Part shown: piece after piece, positions 21,031-30,708 of the stretch
Position numbering within the stretch: the first letter of the stretch is position 1
How the letters are laid out: each line of letters starts with the position of its first letter
Origin: Alkalibacterium putridalgicola
Lineage (GTDB): Bacteria > Bacillota > Bacilli > Lactobacillales > Carnobacteriaceae_A
Assembly (NCBI RefSeq): GCF_900109825.1
Contig: NZ_FOBL01000001.1
Coordinates: 154,822 to 218,821, forward strand
Direction: 5' to 3'
DNA: 64,000 bases
The notes under the pieces: generated by a model
Databases searched by the model: none
What the model saw: only the letters and a program-made list of their open reading frames with translations
Told to the model about the DNA's origin: nothing
Made by a program: the position numbers and the translations under genes

Positions 21031-21764
21031 AAATAGACGACCTCTACTTCCCCTATGATCGTACTGGAAACGACTTTGATTTTTCGCAAAGCTTTCCCAT
21101 AATTCTGAGACTGCCATTTGACTGTTTCGTTTTTCAAGTCAAAAACTTCATCCTCAATAATAAGCTTCCCTAGAATGATACTGACATCTAGAGATATAGC
21201 TACATCTTTCGGTATGAATAATTTCGTATCACCGAAACCTTTTCTCAGCATCAAAACATTTTCTTTCATCGGCAAAACAGTGTTCCCCAAATCAAAAAAT
21301 GTATCACCCATGATTTTCTGATGATTATGATCTTCCCATTCAAAGATATCTTTACCTACAAAATCATCACCGATCCATTTGTTTCGATACAGCTTCAGTT
21401 CATTGGCTTCCAGTTCATTCCACTGAATCGAGATGAATTCTTTATCGCGCCAGTACTGTTTTTTTCTAAAAAAAGGATCACGCATCGTATTGAGAAGCTT
21501 CTCATCAGAGCTTAATTGAAAAAGAAGAAACAGGACAAGCAATACCCAAAAGGCACTTGTAAAAACAAACGAGGCTAGAAAGAAAGCAATGCTTGTCCAA
21601 AGATAGTTGGTGTGACGCTGCGTTTCTTTAGGAGAGGATTTATATAGAATAAGAAAACCTAAAGCTAATATCAAAAATAAGAGAAAAACAAAATTATGAA
21701 CGATTTGATATAACATCCAGACGAATAACACTACCAGCGTTGCTTTATAAGCATAGGTACTCAT
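21027..21764 (-). CDS. liaF: LiaF/VraT-family regulator of LiaRS
   Basis: Membrane protein that keeps LiaS inactive in the absence of envelope stress. The N-terminal part holds about four hydrophobic segments, and the C-terminal half (from about residue 130) is the beta-rich LiaF C-terminal domain, with conserved GDTFFDLGNTVLP and the DVSIILGKLIIE repeat-like strand. The frame is open from a GTG at 21773, but AAGGAG fits the ATG at 21764, giving 245 residues. It is first in the liaFSR operon, with 4-nt overlap to liaS. Confidence 0.85.
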   Translation of the reverse strand: MSTYAYKATLVVLFVWMLYQIVHNFVFLLFLILALGFLILYKSSPKETQRHTNYLWTSIAFFLASFVFTSAFWVLLVLFLLFQLSSDEKLLNTMRDPFFRKKQYWRDKEFISIQWNELEANELKLYRNKWIGDDFVGKDIFEWEDHNHQKIMGDTFFDLGNTVLPMKENVLMLRKGFGDTKLFIPKDVAISLDVSIILGKLIIEDEVFDLKNETVKWQSQNYGKALRKIKVVSSTIIGEVEVVYL

Positions 21765-21857
21765 AGCCTTCACTCTCCTTTATTTAGTCTACAGCAAGTA
21801 TAGCGAATTTTTTTCAAAATAGCATCACTTTATCATAAAGATAGGTCCTAAGACTGA

Positions 21858-21905
21858 TAAAAAAGCTAAAGGCTCATCCTTCTCAGACAAGTCTTTAGCT
21901 TATTT
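21858..21905 (-). terminator. Terminator after greA
   Basis: Hairpin AAGCTAAAG / CTTTAGCTT with A- and T-runs outside the stem, between greA and liaF. Confidence 0.6.
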
Positions 21906-21911
21906 TTTTAT

Positions 21912-22388
21912 TTAGACAACTTTTGTGATTTCTACTGACATCGTCCCGCCAGGTGTTTGGATATCAACTTTATCTCCAACTTTTTTTCCAAGCAAGGCTT
22001 GTGCTATAGGAGATTCATTTGAAATTTTACCTGAGAAAGGATCCGCTTCAGCTTTACCGACAATGGTATATTCTTCTTCAATTCCATCCGGGAGTTCTTT
22101 GAACATAACTGATCGCCCTAAAGTCACTTCTCCTTCTTTAGAATTGGAACTGTCAATAATTTCAGCATTTTGCAGCATGTTTTCAAGAGTGCTTATTCGG
22201 CCTTCGATAAACGCCTGCTCATCTTTAGCAGATTCATACTCTGAGTTCTCGGATAAATCTCCGAATCCTCTAGCTATCTTGATCCGTTCAACAACTTCTT
22301 TTCTCTTTACTGACTTTAGTTCGTTTAATTCGTTTTCCAGCTTTTCTTTTCCCTGAGCTGTCATTGGATATACTTTTTCTGTCATCAT
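21912..22388 (-). CDS. greA: Transcription elongation factor GreA
   Basis: Binds the secondary channel of RNA polymerase and triggers transcript cleavage to rescue backtracked complexes. The N-terminal antiparallel coiled coil (about 1-75) carries the acidic tip region [19 protein letters not shown], and the C-terminal FKBP-like domain ends with [10 protein letters not shown]. About 158 residues. Four ATG/ATA codons cluster at the start; GAGGTG spacing favours the ATG at 22388, though 22385 is equally plausible. It follows udk and mltG in a conserved Firmicute order. Confidence 0.95.
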   Translation of the reverse strand: MMTEKVYPMTAQGKEKLENELNELKSVKRKEVVERIKIARGFGDLSENSEYESAKDEQAFIEGRISTLENMLQNAEIIDSSNSKEGEVTLGRSVMFKELPDGIEEEYTIVGKAEADPFSGKISNESPIAQALLGKKVGDKVDIQTPGGTMSVEITKVV

Positions 22389-22528
22389 TATCATTCACCT
22401 CATAAAATACTTTAGTCTAATAATAGCTATATATCAAAAAATTTAATGTCAACTAAATTCTCAATGGAATTAAGATACCATGAACGTTTGTCGATGTAAA
22501 GCGTTTTTATAAAATTAGAGCCCCTCTT

Positions 22529-23173
22529 TTACAAGGAGCGCTCTTGAAAGATGGTATGTATCTTCGTCGTCATCAAATCAATGGCCACTTGATTTCTTCC
22601 ACCTTCGGGGATAATAATATCTGCGTATTTTTTTGTTGGTTCTATGAATTGGGAGTGCATCGGCTTTACAACAGTTAGATACTGTTCAATGACATTGTCC
22701 AGTGTCCTCCCCCGCTCCTCGATGTCTCTTTTAATGCGACGAATGATCCTTATATCATCATCCGTATCGACATAGACTTTGATATCCATTAAGTCTCTCA
22801 AGCGGGCATCTTCAAGTATCAGGATTCCCTCGAGAATGATGACTTCTTTCGGTTCCTGCAGGATCGTTTTGTCGCTTCTTGTATGTCGAGTGTAATCATA
22901 AACCGGTTTATTGATACTTTTGTAGTTTAATAAATCGTGTAGATGAGAAATAAGTAAGTCTGTATCAAAAGCAAAAGGATGATCATAATTTGTTTTTAAA
23001 CGCTCTTCGAAACTTAGATGATCCTGATTTTTATAATAAGAGTCCTGTTCAAGCATCATGATCGATTTACCGGGAAAATAGTTGTAAATAGCCTGACTGA
23101 CACTCGTCTTCCCGCTGCCCGATCCTCCAGTTACTCCTATGACAATAGGTTTGTCTTTTTGATTCTTATTCAT
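22529..23173 (-). CDS. udk: Uridine kinase
   Basis: Phosphorylates uridine and cytidine to UMP and CMP in pyrimidine salvage. The P-loop GGSGSGKTS is at residues 16-24, with [15 protein letters not shown] shortly after and the nucleoside-binding NYDHPFAFD. Length 214 is standard. The ATG has AAAGGAA upstream. It sits between mltG and greA, the same order as in many Lactobacillales. Confidence 0.96.
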   Translation of the reverse strand: MNKNQKDKPIVIGVTGGSGSGKTSVSQAIYNYFPGKSIMMLEQDSYYKNQDHLSFEERLKTNYDHPFAFDTDLLISHLHDLLNYKSINKPVYDYTRHTRSDKTILQEPKEVIILEGILILEDARLRDLMDIKVYVDTDDDIRIIRRIKRDIEERGRTLDNVIEQYLTVVKPMHSQFIEPTKKYADIIIPEGGRNQVAIDLMTTKIHTIFQERSL

Positions 23174-23214
23174 TACACAATTCCTTTCTTAAATTGACGG
23201 TATAGTGGTCTTAA

Positions 23215-23252
23215 CAAAAGCACTGAGTCAATAAAGACTCAATGCTTTTAAT
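23215..23252 (-). terminator. Hairpin after mltG
   Basis: Inverted repeat AAAAGCACTGAGTC / GACTCAATGCTTTT with one mismatch, T-rich 3' end on the minus strand, between mltG and udk. It may partly uncouple the two genes. Confidence 0.65.
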
Positions 23253-23254
23253 TA

Positions 23255-24340
23255 TTATCGTAAATATTCATCTCTATAGTCCAAATGCTGCTCATATGTC
23301 TCTGAAAAATATACTTCTCGTGTCGCTAAATCAGCGAGAAAATACATATAATCTGTTTCAGCAGGATAAAGAGTGGCTTGAATGGCTTCTTCAGACGGAT
23401 TATTTACCGGTCCAGGTCCAAGCCCTGTGTTTTGATACAAATTATAGGGGGAATCAACTTCCAGATCATCATAGGTTATTCTTTCCTGATGCTCTCCAAG
23501 AGCATAGGTTACACTCACATCTGTCTGAAGGGCCATGCCGACATCAAGACGATTGTAAAAGACACCAGCGATCAGTTCACGGTCTTCATAAGTAATACCT
23601 TCTCGTTCAACAAAAGAAGCCAGTGTCAATATGTCGTGAACAGTCGTTTCCTGTTCTTCGATTTCAGTATAATGTTCCTGGAACACTTGATCCATTCGAC
23701 TGATCATTTGTGTAACTAACTGTTCCATTGTTGTATCATCAAGAAACTCGTATGTAGCAGGAAAAAGATACCCTTCCAATGTATACAGTGTTTCTTCCTT
23801 GACTTCCATTGCTCCAGTCAAAAGATCCGGATATTCTTCCAATTTTTCTTCCAGAAAAGCATCGCTTTCGATCAGTTCAAAGAATTCATCGACTGAATAA
23901 TCTGTCTGTTGTTCAATAACGATAGCCACCTGTTCTACAGTAAATCCTTCGGGAATCGTGATGCTCCCTGCCGATTCTTCCATGATCGGTGTGCCACCCT
24001 CTTGAAGCTGGGACACGATTTCTTCTGTAGACATCGAAGGTGAAAATAGATAGTAGCCTGCTTGGAAGCCCTCTTCTCCAGTAAATCTTAAATGATAATT
24101 AAAGACGAATGCACTCCGTATGATATTATTTTCCTCAAGTATACGAGCAATATCTGTCCGTGATGAACCAATAGGGATTTCTACCGGGACATCTGTGTTT
24201 CTTTCCGGCTCCAGCGGTTCCAGTGAGGAGGTATAGTACTGATACCCCGATACAACGAGCACAATAATTAATATGATCAGAATTGAAACGATACTCAATA
24301 CAATTTTTCTTACCGTCTTGGTTGACTTTCTATCAGGCAT
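23255..24340 (-). CDS. mltG: Endolytic murein transglycosylase MltG
   Basis: Membrane-bound lytic transglycosylase that cleaves nascent peptidoglycan strands and sets glycan length with the elongation machinery. One N-terminal membrane helix (about 13-35), a LysM-like subdomain, and the YceG domain with catalytic Glu in ASFVEREG, followed by YNRLDVGMALQTD and GPGPVNNPS. The frame is open from 24391, but AAAGGA and the basic MPDRKSTK start support the ATG at 24340, giving 361 residues. A TATAAT lies on the minus strand at about 24380-24386. Confidence 0.93.
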   Translation of the reverse strand: MPDRKSTKTVRKIVLSIVSILIILIIVLVVSGYQYYTSSLEPLEPERNTDVPVEIPIGSSRTDIARILEENNIIRSAFVFNYHLRFTGEEGFQAGYYLFSPSMSTEEIVSQLQEGGTPIMEESAGSITIPEGFTVEQVAIVIEQQTDYSVDEFFELIESDAFLEEKLEEYPDLLTGAMEVKEETLYTLEGYLFPATYEFLDDTTMEQLVTQMISRMDQVFQEHYTEIEEQETTVHDILTLASFVEREGITYEDRELIAGVFYNRLDVGMALQTDVSVTYALGEHQERITYDDLEVDSPYNLYQNTGLGPGPVNNPSEEAIQATLYPAETDYMYFLADLATREVYFSETYEQHLDYRDEYLR

Positions 24341-24481
24341 GAACTGTCCATCCTTTTTTGTTAAGATAGTTATCTTAATCATTATACACAATATCCAGTG
24401 TATAGAAAAGATAATTCTATGCTACAATCGAATTTTCCGCACGTTAATGTTGTACTTTCAAGATTACTTTATATCTGACTC

Positions 24482-24562
24482 AAAAAAAAAGACGGATAGC
24501 CGTGAGACTTTCATAACTGCTTCCAGATGAAAGCGACTCACTACTGATATCCGTCTTTCTGT
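24482..24562 (-). terminator. Terminator after the DUF1292 gene
   Basis: Long imperfect hairpin, outer arms AAAGACGGATA / TATCCGTCTTT with an inner GTGAG/CTCAC pairing, ending the ireB-ruvX-DUF1292 unit. Confidence 0.7.
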
Positions 24563-24574
24563 TTGCTTTTTTAC

Positions 24575-24880
24575 TTAATCTTCTTCTTCATCACTTATAA
24601 ATGTATTTAATACTTCTTCGATCATTTCCCATTCTTCATCAGAATCGATGGAACTTAATGTTCCTTCAAGCCCGCCTTCTGATTCTTTATAAGAAAATGC
24701 AGACAATTCGACTTCATCACCTTCACTTGTTCCAGCTGGATAGACAAGGACATAGGATTTATCGAAGTCTTCTGATTCAAAAGTGAAAAGGATCTCATAT
24801 AATTCTTCATTACCCTCTTCATCTATGATCGTTATGTGCTCATGGTCGTGGTTGTGATCATGGTTGTGGTCAGTTGACAT
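24575..24880 (-). CDS. DUF1292 family protein (YrzB-like), His-rich N-terminus
   Basis: Small acidic cytoplasmic protein of the DUF1292/YrzB family; function unknown. The 101-residue sequence opens with alternating His/Asp/Asn (MSTDHNHDHNHDHEH), a possible metal-binding tail, then the conserved core ITIIDEEGNEELYEILFTFE and SYVLVYPAG. The Shine-Dalgarno is excellent (AAAGGAGGAAATAACT). It is third in ireB-ruvX-DUF1292, a trio conserved across Firmicutes next to alaS. Confidence 0.9.
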   Translation of the reverse strand: MSTDHNHDHNHDHEHITIIDEEGNEELYEILFTFESEDFDKSYVLVYPAGTSEGDEVELSAFSYKESEGGLEGTLSSIDSDEEWEMIEEVLNTFISDEEED

Positions 24881-24894
24881 AGTTATTTCCTCCT

Positions 24895-25320
24895 TTAGCT
24901 TTTTGACTGCTGATCTAAATAATTTTGTAATATCATCACAGCCGCAAGTTTATCGATTACTTTTTTTCGTTTTTTACGGGAAGTATTCCCTTCTTCTATC
25001 AGCATTCTTGTTGCCTGCATGGTTGTCAGCCGTTCATCGACATATGTGACCGGCAAACCGAAACATTCTTTTATCCTGTCACCGTATTCCATAGAGATTT
25101 CTGCCCGTTCGCCGATCGTGCCATCCATATTTTTCGGGAGCCCGACAACGAACGACTCTACTTCATACTCTTCGATGAGTTCTTTTAAACGGTCCAGTCC
25201 GAATTCTTCTCTGGATTCATTTATTTTTATTGTTTCTATTCCCTGTGCCGTCCATCCAAAATAATCACTGACAGCCACACCTACCGTTTTTGATCCGACG
25301 TCCAAACCCATTATCCGCAT
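24895..25320 (-). CDS. ruvX: Holliday junction resolvase-like RuvX/YqgF
   Basis: RNase H-fold nuclease (YqgF family), implicated in pre-16S rRNA 5'-end processing and Holliday junction resolution. The Asp-containing first motif [15 protein letters not shown] is at the N-terminus, with [10 protein letters not shown] and [10 protein letters not shown] following. The frame is open from a TTG at 25338 inside ireB, but the protein start MRIMGLDVG at ATG 25320, directly after the ireB stop (TAATATG), matches the family, giving 141 residues. No clear Shine-Dalgarno, consistent with coupling to ireB. Confidence 0.93.
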   Translation of the reverse strand: MRIMGLDVGSKTVGVAVSDYFGWTAQGIETIKINESREEFGLDRLKELIEEYEVESFVVGLPKNMDGTIGERAEISMEYGDRIKECFGLPVTYVDERLTTMQATRMLIEEGNTSRKKRKKVIDKLAAVMILQNYLDQQSKS

Positions 25321-25321
25321 A

Positions 25322-25579
25322 TTATTTTTTTGTCTCAATATATCGCGTAACGAGTTCTTCCAGGACTTCGTCTCTCTCGTGTCGCTTGATCAGGTTTCTG
25401 GCATCGTTATGACGAGGTATATATGCCGGATCTCCGGATAATAGATAGCCGACGATCTGATTGATAGGATTATACCCTTTTTCTTCTAATGCAGTATATA
25501 CGAGTTTCAATGTTTCTTCAACACTGTGTTCATCGATATTATCTACATTAAATCGAACAGTATGGTCATTTGAAGTCAT
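25322..25579 (-). CDS. ireB: IreB family regulatory phosphoprotein
   Basis: Small cytoplasmic protein (UPF0297) that in Enterococcus faecalis is phosphorylated by the PASTA kinase IreK and lowers cephalosporin resistance. The sequence of 85 residues contains the family core [20 protein letters not shown] and [20 protein letters not shown]; the kinase-target Thr lies near the N-terminus in family members. Leads ireB-ruvX-DUF1292 with tight spacing. The kinase is not in this window. Confidence 0.94.
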   Translation of the reverse strand: MTSNDHTVRFNVDNIDEHSVEETLKLVYTALEEKGYNPINQIVGYLLSGDPAYIPRHNDARNLIKRHERDEVLEELVTRYIETKK

Positions 25580-25744
25580 CTAATGTTCCCTCCGTCTTTT
25601 CATTACAGAATATAAGTGGCTAGTTGATCATATTCTTTCTGAAAGTTTCTAGTATGTCCATTTTACTAGAAATCAACCCAAAGTACAATGCATTCTATGA
25701 TGTGAAATCGAAATATGAATATACTTATTCATTTACTACACAGA

Positions 25745-28390
25745 TCAGCTGTTTTCTCTTACCCATTCAGAAACGGCCTGCAATGCCTCCGGAAGTCCGT
25801 CCGGATTTTTTCCGCCTGCCTGTGCAAAGTCGTCCCGGCCGCCACCGCCGCCTTTGACATAAGGAGAAATCGTTTTGATAAGATGGCCAGCTTTCAGATT
25901 TTTCTCTCTTGCTTTCTCATTAAGAGAAGCTATGAGATTGACCTTATCCTCATTTCTCAGTCCAAGGACCAGGATATCCGAATAGTTATTCTGCTTCCAT
26001 TTATCTGCCAGCTGTCTCAGCTGGTTCATGTCTTTAGCTTTGATTTCTTCAGCGATAACAGTTAAGTCTCCAACTGTTTCCGTTTTTGTAAAGATATCTT
26101 CCGCCTGAGCATTCGCCAGTTTGGCATGCAGCGATTCATTTGCCTGACTGATCTCTTTTATTTCTTTCTGAAGACCTTCTACTCTAATAGGCAGATCACT
26201 GTGCGATTGCAGTTTCATTAATTTTGAGACCTGCTTTAAGATAGTCAGCTGTTCTTCCATCCAGCGATAGGCCCCTTCGCTTGTTCTCGCGATAATACGT
26301 CGTGTTCCGGCACCGATACCTGTTTCGGATAAGATCTTGAATAAGCCGATTTCTGAAGTGGTTTTGACATGTGTTCCACCGCATAACTCTTTTGAATAGT
26401 CATCTATCAATACGACTCGGACATGCTTCCCGTATTTTTCACCAAATAAGGCCATTGCGCCCATTTCTTTTGCCGTATCGATGTCTGTTTCAACTGTTTC
26501 GACCATAATATTTTCCTGGATCTTCTGATTGACCTGCTCTTCCATTTTCTTGAGCTCTTCTTCAGTCACTTGCCCAAAATGAGTAAAGTCAAATCTTAAC
26601 TGACTGTCTTCCACTAGAGAGCCAGCCTGATTCGCATGATCCCCCAGAACATCTTTTAATGCCTGATGCAATAGATGCGTAGCCGTGTGGTTCCGTTCGA
26701 TCAGTCTTCTACGTTTTCTGTCTATGACTAGATAATAGGTCTCATTGACATTCAGCTTGTGTCTTATCTCTGCTTCGTGAATAGGCTGTCCATCAGGGCC
26801 AGATTTGACATTCGTCACCTCTGCCATCACGGTTTGTTCATCATTCAGGATCAGGCCGCTGTCGCCCACCTGTCCACCTTTTTCAGCATAAAAAGGACTT
26901 TCGCTGAATATAAGTCTGACTGATTCTCCCGGCTCAGCTGTCTGGACAAAGCTATCCTCTTTAATGATCCTAACGAGTTCACTCGACGTTTCGTCGTGAT
27001 TATAACCTATAAAATCACTTTCAACTGACACATCACTTAAGAGAGAAGACTGAACGGCCATGGACCCTTCTGCCTGGCGGGCAGATCGTGCTCGTTCACG
27101 CTGTTTTTCCATTTCCACTTCGAATTCTTCATAGTTGATTGTGATGTCTTCCTCATCAACAACTTCCTCTGTTAATTCCAGAGGGAAACCATATGTGTCA
27201 TACAACTGGAAAACATCTTTTCCTGAAATAATGGTCTGCCCCTCAGCCTTTAATTCTTCGACGATTTCTTTTACCTTGTCTAAACCGGCAGAGAGCGTTT
27301 CAAGGAATCGTTCTTCTTCGTTTAAAATAACTTTCTCAATAAATTCAGTGTTCTCACTGACTTCAGGATAATGTGCCTGCATGATTTCCCCGACTACTGG
27401 AATCAGCTGGGTCAGGAATGGTTTTTCGATGGACAGCCTTCTGCCATGCATGACACTTCTTCTCAGCAGGCGTCTTAACACGTAACCCCGTCCTTCGTTG
27501 GAAGGCAGGGCCCCATCGCTGATGGCAAAAACCAGTGTACGGATATGATCCGCGATTACTTTAAAACTGACTCTATCCTTTTTGTTCTTGTTATATTCGT
27601 GACCGGAAATATCTTCGACTTTGTTTATGATAGGCATGAACAAATCTGTTTCAAAGTTTGTCGGTGCATTCTGGACGACAGATACGATTCGTTCAAGTCC
27701 CATACCCGTATCAATATTTTTATTAGGTAATGGCACATACGTATCATCGGATTTATGGTTGAACTCCGAGAAAACCAAGTTCCATATTTCCAGCCAGCGT
27801 TCATTTTCTCCGCCTGGATAATTCTCTTCGTGTCCTTCAGGCAGATCATTAAAGGCTTCTCCCCTGTCATAAAAAATCTCAGAATCAGGGCCGCACGGTC
27901 CTTCTCCGATATCCCAGAAATTACCCTCTTCCTCTATAAGATGAGACTCGTCAACACCGATCTTGTCTTTCCAGATGTTATACGTCTCTACATCCTGAGG
28001 GTAGACCGTAATATATAGTTTATCCGGGTCCAGCGCCAGCCACTTGTCCCCAGTCAGGAATTCCCATGCCCATTCGATTGCTTCTTCTTTAAAGTAATCT
28101 CCTATAGAGAAGTTTCCCAGCATTTCGAACAGTGTGTGATGTCTGGCCGTCACACCGACATTCTCGATGTCATTTGTCCGAATACTCTTTTGTGAACTGG
28201 CTATTCTAGGGTTATCCGGTCGGACGGTGCCGTCAAAATATTTCTTCATCGTAGCGACTCCTGAATTGATCCAGAGCAGCGTCGGATCTTCTACGGGAAC
28301 CAGTGAGGCACTTTTCTCTACTTTATGTCCTTTTTCTTTGAAAAAGTCTAAAAAAAGTTGTCTCAACTCAGCACTTGATAGTTCTTTCAT
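25745..28390 (-). CDS. alaS: Alanyl-tRNA synthetase
   Basis: Class II synthetase charging tRNA-Ala. In order: aminoacylation core (GHKVEKSASLVP, with LLWINSGVATMKKYFDG near residue 35), tRNA-recognition domain, editing domain with HTATHLLH and CGGTHV (zinc/editing residues), coiled coil, and C-Ala domain with the Gly-rich GGGGGRDDFAQAGG. Full length at 881 residues. Expression is controlled by the alanine T-box leader at 28425-28660. Confidence 0.98.
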   Translation of the reverse strand: MKELSSAELRQLFLDFFKEKGHKVEKSASLVPVEDPTLLWINSGVATMKKYFDGTVRPDNPRIASSQKSIRTNDIENVGVTARHHTLFEMLGNFSIGDYFKEEAIEWAWEFLTGDKWLALDPDKLYITVYPQDVETYNIWKDKIGVDESHLIEEEGNFWDIGEGPCGPDSEIFYDRGEAFNDLPEGHEENYPGGENERWLEIWNLVFSEFNHKSDDTYVPLPNKNIDTGMGLERIVSVVQNAPTNFETDLFMPIINKVEDISGHEYNKNKKDRVSFKVIADHIRTLVFAISDGALPSNEGRGYVLRRLLRRSVMHGRRLSIEKPFLTQLIPVVGEIMQAHYPEVSENTEFIEKVILNEEERFLETLSAGLDKVKEIVEELKAEGQTIISGKDVFQLYDTYGFPLELTEEVVDEEDITINYEEFEVEMEKQRERARSARQAEGSMAVQSSLLSDVSVESDFIGYNHDETSSELVRIIKEDSFVQTAEPGESVRLIFSESPFYAEKGGQVGDSGLILNDEQTVMAEVTNVKSGPDGQPIHEAEIRHKLNVNETYYLVIDRKRRRLIERNHTATHLLHQALKDVLGDHANQAGSLVEDSQLRFDFTHFGQVTEEELKKMEEQVNQKIQENIMVETVETDIDTAKEMGAMALFGEKYGKHVRVVLIDDYSKELCGGTHVKTTSEIGLFKILSETGIGAGTRRIIARTSEGAYRWMEEQLTILKQVSKLMKLQSHSDLPIRVEGLQKEIKEISQANESLHAKLANAQAEDIFTKTETVGDLTVIAEEIKAKDMNQLRQLADKWKQNNYSDILVLGLRNEDKVNLIASLNEKAREKNLKAGHLIKTISPYVKGGGGGRDDFAQAGGKNPDGLPEALQAVSEWVRENS

Positions 28391-28424
28391 TTTTCATTTC
28401 TCCTTTTATAAACAATTTATATAA

Positions 28425-28660
28425 ACAAAAAAACTGAATAAATTACTACAGACAAGGACGAGTGCTCGCGGTACCACCTTGTTTGTAATAACTTATTCAG
28501 TCAGCCATTACCTCTTGAGACTTGTTAACGCCAAGTAACGTTATACTTTCGTATAAATGATCCAAAGGTAGCACTGAAGTCTGTGATATTCTTTCACCAG
28601 CGGAATATCTCTCTTTAGTAAAGCTTCAGCATGTCCTTCTGTGAATGTTAAAAGTATAGC
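28425..28660 (-). promoter_or_regulatory. T-box riboswitch of alaS (tRNA-Ala)
   Basis: Minus-strand leader. The T-box core AAGGTGGTACCGCG (complement of 28467-28480) is followed by a terminator hairpin whose arms begin CTGAATAA / TTATTCAG and end in T7. Stem I can be paired by eye: AAGG/CCTT, then CTGAAG/CTTCAG, an AGAGAG turn and a distal CGCTGGTGAAA loop. The 3' side of the internal loop contains GCT followed by A (GCT at 28570-28572), an Ala codon. The bulge base TGGT would pair with discriminator A73. Uncharged tRNA-Ala should favour read-through. Confidence 0.93.
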
Positions 28661-28734
28661 GCAGATCGGTCCATTAGTCAATATTCTCCGGACAGTTTAC
28701 TACTAAAAAGCCAATGATTAAAGCATACAAGTCT

Positions 28735-29628
28735 TTACACTTCATCTGTCCAATCTGTTTCATGCGCAGGAAAATATTTATGCATCGAAAATCCGCGTCC
28801 CAGCACTTCACTGGCCGGCATGGCAACGACAAAGGCATCAGGATCGGCTTTTATGACTGCCTCTTTCAGGAGCGTGAATTCTCTTTCCTGTATAACAGCC
28901 ATCAGCATATCTTTGTCTGTATTGCCATATCCTCCGCGTATCCCAAGATTCGTGACTCCACGTTCCATGGTATGCAGGATTTCCTGTCTGATGTCTTCTG
29001 GATTGTCTGAGATGATGAAGACATTTTTATTTCTATTGAAGCCAAGCTGGACCATGTCGATCGTTCTGGAAACGATGTACAAGGCTATCAGTGAAAACAT
29101 CACTGTTTCGACATCAAAGACCAGCAAGGCTATAAGGATGACAACACCGTCCACCATTATAGTGCTAAGTCCCAGCTGGAGGTGGAGGTACTGATATAAA
29201 ATTTGTACTATGATACTCGTTCCGCCAGTCGACGATTTTGCCCGAAAAACGATACCGAGACCTAAACCGGTAATACCGCCGCCAAACAAAGCTGCCAGAA
29301 GCGGCTCTCTAGTGATAGGATCCCAATCTCCAATGAACATCAGGAAAAAGGGAATCAGCAGGCTGCCCAGGATCGTTTTATATCCCGCTTCTTTCCCCAG
29401 CAGTAAAAAGCACAGGATCAGTAGAGGAATATTAAGTGCATACTGGAACATCGCCGGATCCCAGCCGAACGTGGCATTCGCTGCAATGGATAAGCCGGAA
29501 ACACCACCTGAGACTATATTATTAGGTAATAAAAACACCTGAAAAGACACAGCCGCTAAAAATGATCCGAAAATGATATAGACATAGTCCACCGCGCTTA
29601 ATGTATATTTTTTTGCTACTCGTAACAT
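28735..29628 (-). CDS. YitT family membrane protein
   Basis: Integral membrane protein with five or six helices (YitT/DUF161 part, about residues 10-210) and a C-terminal cytoplasmic DUF2179 domain (about 215-280, MERGVTNLGIRGGYGNTDKD). Function is unknown; similar proteins are widespread paralogues in Firmicutes. The motif LPNNIVSGGVSGLS is typical. Length 297 is normal. AAAGGAGGATATTAA precedes the ATG, and a good promoter with an internal palindrome lies upstream. Divergent from the lipid kinase. Confidence 0.88.
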   Translation of the reverse strand: MLRVAKKYTLSAVDYVYIIFGSFLAAVSFQVFLLPNNIVSGGVSGLSIAANATFGWDPAMFQYALNIPLLILCFLLLGKEAGYKTILGSLLIPFFLMFIGDWDPITREPLLAALFGGGITGLGLGIVFRAKSSTGGTSIIVQILYQYLHLQLGLSTIMVDGVVILIALLVFDVETVMFSLIALYIVSRTIDMVQLGFNRNKNVFIISDNPEDIRQEILHTMERGVTNLGIRGGYGNTDKDMLMAVIQEREFTLLKEAVIKADPDAFVVAMPASEVLGRGFSMHKYFPAHETDWTDEV

Positions 29629-29669
29629 TTAATATCCTCCTTTTAAATCGCTATTAGTCAACTCGAAAC

Positions 29670-29699
29670 ATTCTAACACTTTAAGTGTCACAATGACAA
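29670..29699 (-). promoter_or_regulatory. Promoter of the YitT gene with spacer palindrome
   Basis: Minus strand TTGTCA (29694-29699), 18-base spacer, TAGAAT (29670-29675). The spacer contains the 13-mer ACACTTTAAGTGT (29676-29688, plus-strand reading), a perfect palindrome around its central base, which could be an operator. Confidence 0.5.
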
Positions 29700-29793
29700 G
29701 GACAAGTTCTGTTTCTGTGTATTTACTAAGATTATCTTTCTTTTCTATATATTTCACGTATACTATGGTTATAAAACAAGAATTGGTGATTAC

Positions 29794-30702
29794 GTGAAGA
29801 ATAAACATTTGATTTTTATCGTGAACGAATTTTCCAGAAACGGGAAAAAAACAACGCACCAGATCCGACAGGTCATGCAGCGTTCTAATAGTACCTACGA
29901 AATACATATCACCCAATACCCCAAGCATGCCACTGTACTCGCTGAACATTTAGCAGACAAGGTAGAAAATGACACGTTGATCGTTGCTGTGGGAGGCGAT
30001 GGCACGTTAAATGAAGCTGTGCAGGGATTGCTGAATGTTGACGCTCCTATTCCTTTGGCCTATATAGCTACGGGATCCGGCAACGATTTTGCCCGGTCGC
30101 TTGGACTGCCATTAACGATCGAAGCCTCAGTTAAAAATATACTCGATACCGATTCCCCTACCTATCTGGATGTACTGATCGGTACATCGGACTATTCAAA
30201 TATTGTTGCTGTAAACAGCATAGGCTTTGGACTGGATGGCATGGTTATCAATAAAATAGACAAGACGAAAAACAAGCAGACCATCGGAAAGTTCTCTTAT
30301 CTCGCTTCCGTTCTCTCTGCCTATTTTTCCCAGAAAGCCTTCCCGCTGAAGCTGGTGACTGATAAACAGAATTATATTTATGGTGAATCCCTACTTATCG
30401 TATGTACAAATAACAAATTTTTTGGAGGAGGCATTCCTATTCATCCGGAGGCTGTTGCAACTGACGGCATGATCGATTTGGTTATTGCTGAAAAAGTGAG
30501 CTTTAAAGAGCTTCTCAGTATTCTTTTTTCGATCCTGACAACTCAGAGTCATCTGAAGCATCCCAAGCTGCATAGTCATCGAGTTGCTTCCTGCAGCTTC
30601 ACGCTGTACACTCCCCAGTATGGTCAGCGTGACGGCGAGCTTATAGAGAAAAACATACAAAACATGTCGGTCCGAACAGTCAAACGGCCATTCTGGATAT
30701 AA
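29794..30702 (+). CDS. Diacylglycerol kinase-family lipid kinase
   Basis: Soluble or peripheral lipid kinase of the DagK/YegS family that phosphorylates diacylglycerol or a related lipid, recycling it to phosphatidate. The nucleotide-binding motif AVGGDGTLNEAVQGL and TGSGNDFARSLG define the DAGK catalytic domain, and the C-terminal beta-sandwich ends with CSFTLYTPQYGQRDGE. Starts with GTG; 302 residues is typical. Monocistronic on the plus strand between YitT and recD2. True substrate unproven. Confidence 0.9.
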   Translation: MKNKHLIFIVNEFSRNGKKTTHQIRQVMQRSNSTYEIHITQYPKHATVLAEHLADKVENDTLIVAVGGDGTLNEAVQGLLNVDAPIPLAYIATGSGNDFARSLGLPLTIEASVKNILDTDSPTYLDVLIGTSDYSNIVAVNSIGFGLDGMVINKIDKTKNKQTIGKFSYLASVLSAYFSQKAFPLKLVTDKQNYIYGESLLIVCTNNKFFGGGIPIHPEAVATDGMIDLVIAEKVSFKELLSILFSILTTQSHLKHPKLHSHRVASCSFTLYTPQYGQRDGELIEKNIQNMSVRTVKRPFWI

Positions 30703-30708
30703 AACGCA

